Shown piece after piece: positions 43,801 to 55,800 of a DNA stretch of 64,000 nt (position 1 is the stretch's first letter; every line of letters begins with the position of its first letter). Source of the DNA: Phlebotomus papatasi (lineage: Eukaryota > Arthropoda > Insecta > Diptera > Psychodidae); NCBI RefSeq assembly GCF_024763615.1, contig NC_077222.1, positions 40,920,001 to 40,984,000 on the forward strand, written 5' to 3'. The translations under genes and the position numbers were made by a program. The notes beneath the pieces were generated by a model. That model searched no databases, was not told the DNA's origin, and worked only from the letters and a program-made list of their open reading frames with translations.

Positions 43801-46800
43801 TAAAATAAGCCAATCACAGCGCGAGTTCTCTGTCCACATTCACCTAATTTGACCCTGGAGTTATAATTCTCTCAGAGAGACCCCCGACTCGAATGAGTTA
43901 TAATAAAACTTACTGTTTTCCGAAATAACACCTCAACCATATTTTCACTAATGCTAAAACTAATTAGTAACTATCACCTAATACACTGTTTATGGAAAAT
44001 AATTTGTCCGAACACATTGAAAATCGACTGAGAATTGGAGCTCTCTCTTTCGAGAAAATTCTTTTCGAGAGAGAGCCCTATAAATAATGTCACTTGACAT
44101 GTCGGAAAAACATCCTCGGACAAATCCTTCGTCTTACCAGACTAATGCTATATTTTCGTGGGAATTAAATATTTAATACTAATATGAAAATGGCACTATT
44201 TTGGGCAACTTACAATTTGGAGCACTGAGTTTATGTTTGAACACTACAGGTAAATTAACCATCTAACAGTATTTTCTTGAATATGCGAAAAAAGTTGTAA
44301 GTAAATGTTTTTTAAGATAATTATGATCCAATAAAGTCGAAAAAACCATCAATTCTTCATTATCTCTTTTTAGTTTAGGCGCATGGTGGGAAAATATAAA
44401 TTTTTTTTGAAACTCTTTTTGCTTCTATTATTCACATTTTTGCCTTTTTCAATTTTTTTAAATAAAAAATACTAAATAGAAAGACATCTTTCATTAAAAA
44501 ATAAATTTATTTTAGTCAGATAACTTTAAATCGATATTTTTTTTTATATCCACTTTTGGAGAGAGAACGGAGAGAGATATCGACAAGCAATTTGAGGCAA
44601 AGGCTAAACGTTAATGGGCGGCTAAAAGTAGGTTATGTCAGATCCATCCCCACCTCCTCCTTCCGCCATTTTGGAATTCACCTAAAATTTGTTTTCTTCA
44701 TTACATACTCAGCCCCTATAGCATCGATCGGGCTCACATTCTAGTATGTTATAGCTGGGCCTAAGAGCTTTCGATCGATACCAAACTTAAGCCCCCCGGA
44801 CCCCCCTGACCTGAGTTAAGGTGTCTACACATTGGAGCTGATTTCATCAAGAATTATTTCAAGAATTTTTTAAAGAAAAAATCATATTTTTGAAGGAATT
44901 CTTGAAGAAAAGTGCCTCCACACTGGGTTTTTTATTTTCCATCAAAAATTTTTTGACAGATTGCCATCATTTCCAAGTCTCTTGCTCTTCTGACTGTTTT
45001 TCATGAAAATTTGTTGTTTCACTGCTGGAAAAAGTGAGAAAAACGTCTGGTGAAGTTCCTTGGGATAGTATTTAGTGAATTTGTGAAGAAAATCTTCTAA
45101 ATATGAAAGGGAATAGTGTTTTTCTGGAGATGTCGTTCCTGGTGGAATCCAACCCAGCCTTTGAAGGAACATTTCCTGTGATTTTCCTCCAGAAATTGCC
45201 GGAAGTTAATCCATCTGTGAGCTGAGCTGTGAACGAGAGCTGTCCGGAGCTAACTACTAGAAGCCATCACTTGAACCCCCAGAAGAACATCAGAATGATC
45301 TTTATAATATAAAAGATCATTCTGATGTTCTTCTGAGGGTTCAAGTGATGGCTTCTAGTAGCTCGGGACAGCTCTCGTTTGCATTGAGATCTCCTCGGTG
45401 GCTCTGGTTAGCTCTTGTTTTAATTGGTAACCAAGGCATATAGATATTCCAAAGTGCCCGTAAATTTTCTCTTTTCCATCCATCTTGCAATCCATGGAGT
45501 ACGAGGCCACTGTACTGTGGAACACCTCAAGAATATACAGATGGATTAACTTCCGGCAATTTCTGGAGGAAAATCACAGGAAATGTTCCTTCAAAGGCTG
45601 GGTTGGATTCCACCAGGAACGACATCTCCAGAAAAACACTATTCCCTTGCATATTTAGAAGATTTTCTTCACAAATTCACTAAATACTATCCCAAGAAAC
45701 TTCACCAAACGTTTTTCTCACTTTTTCCAGCAGAAAATAACAAATTTTCGTGAAAAACAATCTTGAATCGTGATAGTTTCCGTCAAGAATTCTGTCAAGA
45801 ATTCTGTCAAGAATGACTTTGATGAATTTTATTCCAATGTGTAGCGGGTAATTTCTTTCAAAAATTCTTGATGGAAATTACCTTCAATTGGATATGATTT
45901 TTGAAGAAATTTGTCTACACATTAGACAAATTTTCTTCAAAAATCCATCTTTTTGTCAAAAATTCTCACCAATGTGTAGGCAATTTTCTTGAAGAACACT
46001 TCTTGAAGCTCATTTTTGATAGAAATTTCTTATAATGTGTAGACACCTTTAGAGGGGGGGTCCAAAATTCAATTTTCAAATGGTCATATCTACGCTTCTA
46101 ATTATCGGAATTCGAAAAATTTTGTTGTTTTGGAAAGCTCTTGTGGAGTACCATAAAGTTTATGACACCCCAATTCCATCTGATTTAATCGAAGGTCCGA
46201 TTAATCAAAAAATCGATTTTCGATTAATCAATCTCGAACATTTCGAAAACTGGACGATGGTTTTTCTTTAAATTTTAGTATGTTGTAGTTCAGGTCGAGG
46301 CCTTTCCAACGGTGGGTCGCACTCCTCCCTCGATGTTCCCTGACCCGAGCTATAATCAAAAATGTCTTGATCGGACTGCATTTTCTGTATTTATGAAGGG
46401 ATTTCGATTTAATTTTAACATATATTGTATCTGAGAGTTAGATCTTTCTAATAATGGTTCCCATCCGTCTCTGCCTCAACCCACTGTACCCCAACCCCAA
46501 ATCTTAAAATCGCGTTTTCCTAACGACCCCCTTCACAATTTTTTTTTAAAATTCTAACACTTAGAAAAATTTCGCGTTCTAGTACTAGTTTTTCCAGTTA
46601 ATTTTTTTTAATAACTTTTTGTGCTCCTTATTATGAAGTAATATACTGTTCTCGCCTTGAGGTTGAGCATTAAAATGAGTGAAATAGTCACAAAAATTAG
46701 AATTGTTATAATTTTTTCAGAATAATTAATATGTGTCGTTTTCTTCTTTAATAATCCATTTTTATCTCGCCTTACTTCTTCATATTGCTATTTATTTTAT

Positions 46801-49800
46801 TCAACAATATTATATCATTTAGTTCTTTTTAGTTTTTAGACACTTTTCACAAAATAATTTGGTATTTCAATAGATTTTATAACGTGTTGGGTGCGAATAA
46901 GACATGTCTTTAAAATTCAGTGGACATGTCCTATGAAAATCCTAACTGCAGAACTGTTGTTATGGGGGAGTCAAATTAAGAAAATTGAGAGATTCGCGAG
47001 AGAATTTTTTCACTCTCTTTGATTTTTTAATTTATTTTAAGAAATAACACCTCAACCAAATTAACACAATAGATCTAAAATTGCATTAACTTTGACCTGA
47101 GTTAATTTTCCAGTAATAATTTTGAGCGAATCACATATTTCCCGTGAAGGTCTCTCCCCCACCCACTTTCTCTCTTTCGACTCTCTTGAAATGTTATTTC
47201 GGGCATTATTTACAGATTGGTTTTTTCGTTTTTACACGATTATCTTTCTTTTCTCATCATATCTTTTCAATGAAATATGATCTTTACCCTATTTAAACAA
47301 AAGTTGCCCGAGTACATTTGATTTTAAGTTGCATTAGAGTCCGAAAATCAAGATTCTTTCTTCCATCGAAAATTGCTATTGTTTGTCTCACTCCCTCATT
47401 TGCTATTCTTTTCCAAACAAGTGAGTGAGAGGTATATAGAAAATTGAGGTTCCATTTCTAAAGCATTGGAAGTATAGGAAACCGACCCCCCCTGGTCCTA
47501 GACTAGACTACAATACTCTAAAACTTGATTAACTTGAACAATGACGCGTTTTTGAGAAAAGCGAGTTTGAATTTTGACGCTATCGCAGCGCCACCTGTGG
47601 GGAGTTTTTGAACTTCCATCTGAAAGTGCTCATCGAGACAAAACCAAAAACCCAAAATTTAGCTCAAAATGTTAATTAGAACCTTAGATAGAGGCCGGTC
47701 AATGTTCGAACTTTGACCCCTTATAGCTCGGGTCAGGGGTTATGGATCGACTTAAGTATTTTTTTGTTTGATAGGTATAATCAGCGGCTATAACTTACTA
47801 AAATATCAGCCCGATGCACAAAAGAATTTTTGAGTTATTTAAGTTAGAAAATTGAAAAATCTTCTTTTTAGAAATAGCGCCACTAGTGGTGGTTTTATGA
47901 ACTTGCGATGTTAGAAGGGGAAGTGGCATTTCCCGAGAGCTTTCCAAAACACCTTCGCTTTTTAAATTCTGACAATTACAACTGGAGCTATTGCCATTTT
48001 AAGAATTTTTTTTTGGACTCTTACTGTGTTATCACACTTGCACATTAAAATTTTAATATGATTCACATTAATTGTCGCTGGTGAGAGTCCAAATGTGTAA
48101 TATGTGTGTTTGAATCATTTTGTATTCAAAATTTGATCTATTTGTTGATAAAAAGGTAGACTTGACCCGCAAAATTTAATTTAAATTGATTTATAGCATT
48201 AATGCCAAAAATTAATTTGATTTTCCCTTTAATTTTTTAATGTGAAAAATATTTATGCTTTAGGTAAATTTAAACTTATTTTTGCAGGCAAAGTCCACTT
48301 CTTTATCAATAAATAGAAAACCCCCAAATATTAAGTGACTCAAAGACACAAATAACATATTTGGACGCTCACAAGCGACAATTAATGTGAATCACATTAA
48401 AATTTTAATGTTCAAGTGTGATAACGCCGTTATAGCTCGGGTCAGGGAGGTCGGGGGACCTTAAGTTTAGTATTAATCGAAAGCTCTAAAAGGCCCAGCT
48501 ATAACATACCAAATTTTGAGCCCGGTCGATGCCACAGGGGCGGAGCCATTGAGAAAACAAAATGACCAGTGATAAGCCCAGATAAGCTTATGGTAGCTGA
48601 GATTCTTTACAGGTGACCTCGAAATGCGTGCAACTCGGGGTGCTTGCAACTCGGAATGCGTGAAAATTCGATTGTGAGTTGAATTTTGGGGGTAAAGAAT
48701 CGCGTCGAGCCAATTTTATCCATTTCGACCGCCAAGAACAGTTTACTCGACGCTATTCTTTAACCCCACAAATTCAACTCACAATCGAATTTTCACGCAT
48801 TCCGAGTTGCAAGCACCCCGAGTTGCACGCATTTCGAGGTCACCTGTAAAGAATCTCAGCTACCATAAGCTTATCTGGGCTTATTTTTACAACGCAATTC
48901 AAATTATACTTAAAATTTAACTGTCTTTGTGTTAATACGTCCTAAAATGAATAAATATTTAAAAGCAAAATGAATTCATTGACTATTCGAAGATTACATA
49001 CATAATTTTAATTAATTTATTTCCATGGCCGAAATTACACTCAAAGTGGCCGAAATTAGAAGCTGGCCGAAATTAGAAGCTGGCCGAAATTTGGGACACT
49101 TCCCCTACTAAGAATAAAAACATTTCGTAAAATCACTCCTTATTCTCCAACTTTTACCCAAACATACAATTTTTTTTGGCCAGAGGGTATAGAATTTGGG
49201 GGTTAATTAAATAAAATATTCGACTATCATGTACAATTTATCAATGATCATTTTACAAATATAAAATAATATCCGTTTCTATCAAAATTTCACGTTTGAG
49301 TTGATTTTTTTCGTACTCCAATAGAGTCCACGAATCCAATACACTGACAGAAATCCGAAAAAGTTAAAATAACATTCCGGAAATGTTAATTTTACCCTGC
49401 AGTATTGATCCGAAATCGGAGTAAATATTATGCTTTTTAGGTGTATTAGGATTTAAAGTTACTCTTTTTCATGTTAATTTTACCCTTAAAAATGTGTAAA
49501 ATTAACATTAAAAAATGTTGATATATTTTTACACCTAAAATGTTTTAAAGGAGTAAAAAAAGTTAATCGCACCCCTGTTTTTTAATCAGTGTAGAGTCAA
49601 TAGGCCTGGAAATAATTAGTTAATTAGGTCCTACTGTAATTTATTGAAAATTTTAAGCAATATGTGAGAGAATAAATAGATCACATAGATTTTTGCAATA
49701 TCATTCTGTTAAATAAATTTTCTTTAAACTGAGCTCTAATTGAAACTCTATAAACCACTTGGAAAATTGATATAAGCTTACAAATCTTTTTTAGAAGACC

Positions 49801-52800
49801 ATTTTTTTAATTCACATATTCGAGATAAGACTTTTTCAGAGGAAAAGGTATTTTCCTGCTTAAAAACTAATTTCTCTGGTGGAAAAATCATTGCGATATT
49901 ATTTCACAAGACTCCTCGTACAGAGCCTCAACTGATACGTAATCTCTGCTAATCCCCTAGTCTAGTACTATTGGCAACGACACTGGTTTGACTCTCTAAA
50001 TGTGTGTGCTTTTGTAGGTATTAGTGTTGGACGAGATTCGAATCAACTGTCCTCGGGGGGATCATCGAAGGTGTCACCCCAGAGTGTTGGGGGTGGAGGG
50101 AGTGGTGGAAGTGGAGGTGGAGGAAGTGGAATGGGAAGTTGTCAGGTGTTGGTGGATCAGCAGGAGAGTGGTGGTGGTGCCCCTTTTGCCATGGCTTCCA
50201 GTTCAAAGAGTGATCTAGGTGATAAGGACAAAGTGGTGGGTGACAGTAATTCTCTCTGTGAGGGTGTTTCTGGGGCTGCTGCAGGGCGGAGAGAGGAGGA
50301 AAATTGCAATAGTGGAGGTGGGATAAGTCTTCAGGAACCCGATGTAATTGCCAGCACAAAGTTAGCTCACTCAAAGACAACGGACAGTCTTACGTCGTCG
50401 GGTCCTGTTGCACCGCCCAGGCGGAAAAAGAAGGGTCGTAAATTGTCTTCAAGTAGCTCTGAGCAATTTAATCTCAATGAGGGTCTCAAGTTACCCCCAA
50501 ATGATACTCAGAATGTTGAGGTATTGACTCAGGAGGAGGTACGGGAAGGCGGAGGAGGAGGTTCTGGGATGGATGGTGAGAGGAATTTGGTGCAGGAAAC
50601 ACCAACAAGTGCAAAGAGACCACCTCATTTGGGTTCAATGGGACGTATCAGTCAATCCTTGGGTAGTTCATCACCGTCAGTGTACTCAAAACCTAGTCCG
50701 TCTAATAGTGCAAAGAGCAATTCAGCCCCAGGGCGTGTAAGTTCAATTGATCCGAGTCAGGGACTCAATCTCTACAAGGTGATTAGGGGGCAGTATGTGG
50801 TGAAGCCGCAGGATGAGGAGGCCAATAAGGCCGAAGGACCATCAAAGGAGGAAATTGAGAGGATTGAACGGATACGTGGTGAAATTTTGAATAGTACTCC
50901 AAGGGAGAGGGGTGTTAATCTTTCGGGAACGGGAACCAATAGCTTAGGAAGTGCCACAAGATATACATCACGCATGAGTACGGGGTATGTGAAGGAGCGC
51001 AGAAAGTCAGCTGGAGATGAAGAAATTATCAGGCAGATGAATGTTTATGTGCGCACAAGAACAGACTCTGGCAAAGTTCTTACTGATTTGGAGATTTTAC
51101 AGCAAGTTCCAGTGAAGAATTTGGATACTGGTGAGAAATTTCCTCTGTCAGCTGTTGAGGAAAAAATCCCAGCTACGGATTTAAATCCACTCTCACTCCA
51201 TATCCTTCGACTTACGAGCCATCTCGAGCGAGAATCTGATGATGAGAGTGTCGTCGGACGTCCACCGGGTTCGGAACCACCGCCAATTGACGAGGAAGAG
51301 GGTGATGTTGAGGACAGGGGAAGATTGAGGCGAAACACGGCACGTTTGAAGAGATTCTTTGGGTCAACTGTTCGGAAAACTGTGGATAAGGCAAAGTCAA
51401 TAGCATCGGAAGTGTCCCATGCGAGGCACAAGGAAGATGTGGCAGATGTCGTTGATGTGGTCAATCCCGAACAGAATATCAAGATAAAGGCCTCGAGTAC
51501 GAATAAGGGACCTTATGAATTTGCCAAGTTGCAGCATGTGCAGGATTTATCAGGTGAACATACAGGAGCTGTTTGGTGTATGAAATTCAGCTCGTGTGGA
51601 CGACTCCTGGCCACAGCTGGGCAGGACAAGGTGCTAAGGATTTGGGTGCTTAAGGACGCCTATCCATTCTTTCAGGTAAATAAATTGCACACTATATTCA
51701 ATATTTACCTTGGAACTTTTTCTTTTGTGTGTACCTTTCATTTGAATCTCGTGAATAATGGAGAGTTTTCGTGCCGGAAGGAAATTAATTGAATGCCCTT
51801 TGTGTATACACTTGATGAAAGATAACGCGTTATCGATTTTGTTTTAGGCAGGCATAAAGGGACTGTCACTATTAGTGCAGAGCAGTAGTGGGAGAAAGGC
51901 AAAGTTTATGTTGTGTAAGAAATTGCATTTATATGGAGAGACACCCTTGTTATTTTTTTATGCGTGGGTGTTTCTTTTATTAGCACAAATCTTTGGTCAT
52001 ATTACATTTGACTCTGTTTTGCTTTCTTCTATACTTTTAAGTGTAAGGATAATAGGCCATTTTGTTTTTTATTGCAGAGGAAATTCATGTGAAAACTATT
52101 TATTTTTATTAGTAGAACGGTCTTTTGTTTCGCCTATTACACTAAAGATTGAACCCTGATTTTGGCTATATATAGGGAAGAATGAGGCAATCTCACAGAT
52201 GTGCAATTTGAAAAAAAAATTTCTACACAGAAAAAAATTACAAAATTGTTCGTAAATGTTTGTAAATTCCTACTGGCGACTTATGAAATACTCGTAAATC
52301 GTATAACCGACAAACAAGTTCGTAAAAGTTTGTACTTTTTTCACAAACATTGGTCGTAAAATGATCACCTGACGATTTTTTTGTTATACTTTTACAAATA
52401 TTTGTTCGTAAAATGTTCGTAAACACACAAAAAATATTCGCAAAAATTTGTTATTTAGGGTAGACGGGGGTATTATCGATCAGTTAAGGAAATGATCAAC
52501 TTTAACAGACAAAAAACCATTTATATATTCGTATTTTTGAAGTGAAAACTTGTTATAGTCAATCTTGCAGATGTCCTCTACAAGATCGACGACTCACATT
52601 CTTGATATATTTATTTTAGAGTGGTTTTGAAACAAGAAAAACTTTTCGAAGTGCATTTGCATCTAATATCGGTCAGCTGATGGTATTATCGATCAGTCGA
52701 TGCTTGTAATATCGATCAAGGAAAAAATGGGTTTTACGTGTACCATCAGGGAATGTGAATACAATAGACTCTCTCAAATTCGGGCATTTGGGACTTAAAT

Positions 52801-55800
52801 GTCATCCGAAATAGAGAGAAATTCGGGCATCAAACTATTTGAAATGCAACGTTTTCTTGTTCATTTGCGCACTCATTAGGGCGTTTCAACTAGGAAAAAT
52901 TTTTTTTGGCATTATTCTGAGGGTGCTCTACATGATGAGACAAGAAAGTCTTCTTCTACGACCATATGATCAGACGCTGTTTAGAGGTGGCTGAACGACC
53001 CTCTCTGTAGAACAAATTTCTGATTTTACCGGATTTTACACTACAGAGAGGGTCGTTCAACCACCTCTAAACAGCGTCTGATCATATGGTCGTAGAAGAA
53101 AAAATTTCTTCTAAAAACCTAAAAAGTTAAAACAACTCTATGGCAGAGTTGAATTAACTCTACAAATATCGATATAATTGTTACTCTTTTTCGATGTAAA
53201 ATTTCATCTCGACTGAAGTATATGCTTAAGTGTTTTCGTTTTAAGCATATCCTTCAGTCAAGAAGATTTTCGTGTGACAAAGTTCCTATGGAATATTAAC
53301 TAGAAATATGCCTAACAGTGTTTCATGAAGACATGTGCCTGCATCAAACGTGATATTTCACTCGGAATATAGGGAACTTGAGATCAAGAAAATGTTAATA
53401 ATGAAAATAATAAAATAAAAAAAAACATAAAATTGCAAGATCTATCCATTTTGTGATTTGAACGATTTGAAAGAGTTATTTTAACTCCAAAAAAGATTAT
53501 TTTTAACTCATGGAACGAGCTATTGTAACTCTTAAAATGAGTTATTTTCAGTCTTAAAAAGAGTTATTTACACTCATTTGTCATGTAAATTTTAAGAAAA
53601 AAAAGTTAAAACAATTCTTCCGAATATTACACCTACTCTATAAAATCTACTCTAAAATATAGTTAATCGAAAATCACAACGAAAAAGAGTCAATTCAACA
53701 TCGATTCGTGTAAGTTTTACTCGATTATTTTTCTGAGTGTAATATTTCGGCCACCTTGATTCTCAGAGATCCTTACCCATCCGGAATTCTTTCAAAGTCT
53801 TTTTCACTTCATTTAGTTCGTAGAAGCGACAGTTTTTGTTTTTTCTTCCATTGTATTAATTTCTAGAATATACAAAAACTAAAAATTCATGGAAATTTGA
53901 GGAACTAAATACGTGACCGAAATTGCAAGCTGGTCGAAATTTGGTACAGTTATCCTATAGAAAATAATAATGATAACATTTTTGGAATTTTCGATTTCAA
54001 GTTCCGAAAATTGCAGTTTTAGATTTCAGAGCTCCTAACTATGGTTGCTAAAAGTTGATTATTTATAAAGAGAACCTTTTGATTTAATCCTACATAGTAA
54101 TAAAAAGAGATGCAGAATTATGAACATTTGAGATTTGAATATTAAAATAAAAAAAAATAAAAAATTTTGAACGGATCTGACAACATAATGTTGAGATCTT
54201 TAAACGATATTTCATATGACTTATGCCTAAGATCTTAATAGATATACGCGTTTACCAGGTGATGAGGTCCCTAGGATGGAGATATTTAGCCAAGAAAATT
54301 AGTTATTGTCAGATATCAACTGGCAAACCAAATTCCGAAATCCAAAATCGTCAACCGGTCAAAATTTCAAATGAGTCGAAATCCCGAAGAACCACTGTCA
54401 TGAAAGAACCAAAATTCCGAATGGGTCGAATTTTCGAAGGCCCAAATTCCTGAAAGAGTCAAAATCCTAAATATGCGAAATTCCGAAAGGGTTAAAATTC
54501 CGAAGAGTCGAAGAGTTTGACCATTCGGGATTTTGACCTTTATGGGATTCTGTGTCTTCGGGATTTTCGCGTGGAGGATTTTGATTTCGGGATTTTGTTC
54601 TGCCAAAAATTTAAGGCTGTGTCAAAATGAAACATAAAAAGATATCCAATTGAAAAAGATATATTTAATTTTGAATGATCGAAAATCCTATTTTATTAAG
54701 CATCCTTGATTTTTTTTTTAAATTTCAATCAATGAAAAAAGGAAAAGGGAAAGGAAATATATGGGCTATATTTTCCTCAAAAGATATCAAAATAGAAAAA
54801 AAAAATAAATAAAAAATTGAAAATTAGTTTATTTGTGGCTTATATGTCTCGACTGACTTTTCTTCGCACAAAAATACACCGTGTTTATGTATTCAAATGC
54901 GTGCGTATAATTTGAAGACGAATAAGTCAAAATCTTCATTTTTTAAGTTTTAGAATCGGCTTTCTTAAAAAAAAGAAAGATTGAAGATCTAAATCAAGAG
55001 CATTCCTTCATTTTCACCAGGATATGAGGACAAAGTACAATGCAGAGCAAAAATCATCTCCGACTCCGTCACAGGAATCCCTCGTTTCGCACAATTCTGC
55101 CGAGGAAGCCCTTGCGATGGCAGCAGCAGCTGAAAAATCTCCCGGACCCTTTATGCCACGCTCCTTTTGCACTTATACTGGCCATACGTCCGATCTGTTG
55201 GATGTATCATGGTCCAAGAATTACTTCATCCTATCCAGTTCCATGGACAAGACCGTGAGGTTGTGGCATATTTCACGAAGGGAGTGCCTCTGTTGCTTTC
55301 AGCACATTGACTTCGTTACGGCAATTGCATTTCATCCGCGCGACGATCGTTACTTCCTGAGTGGGAGTCTGGATGGGAAGCTGAGGCTGTGGAATATTCC
55401 GGATAAGAAGGTGGCTCTGTGGAATGAGCTCGATGGTCAGACGAAGCTGATCACAGCGGCAAATTTCTGTCAGAACGGAAAATTTGCCGTTGTGGGATCA
55501 TACGATGGACGTTGCATCTTCTACACGACGGATCAGATGAAGTATCATACACAAATCCATGTGAGATCGACGAGAGGAAGGAATGCCATCGGCAGGAAGA
55601 TCAGTGGAATTGAGCCAATGCCGGGAGAGGATAAGATTCTCGTTACGAGCAATGATAGTCGAGTACGCTTGTACGATTTGCGGGATCTCAATCTCAGCTG
55701 CAAGTACAAGGGTTACCTCAATGTGTCATCCCAGATCAAGGCATCCTTCAGTCACGATGGAAAGTACATTGTGGCTGGATCTGAGAATCAATGTATCTAC

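Noticed and set aside
51045..51482. 145-codon minus-strand frame
   Set aside because: Shadow of WDR44 exon 5, which has homology and proper splice sites.
54223..54606. frames inside the CCCGAAA array
   Set aside because: The tandem 15-bp unit keeps frames open on both strands by periodicity alone.
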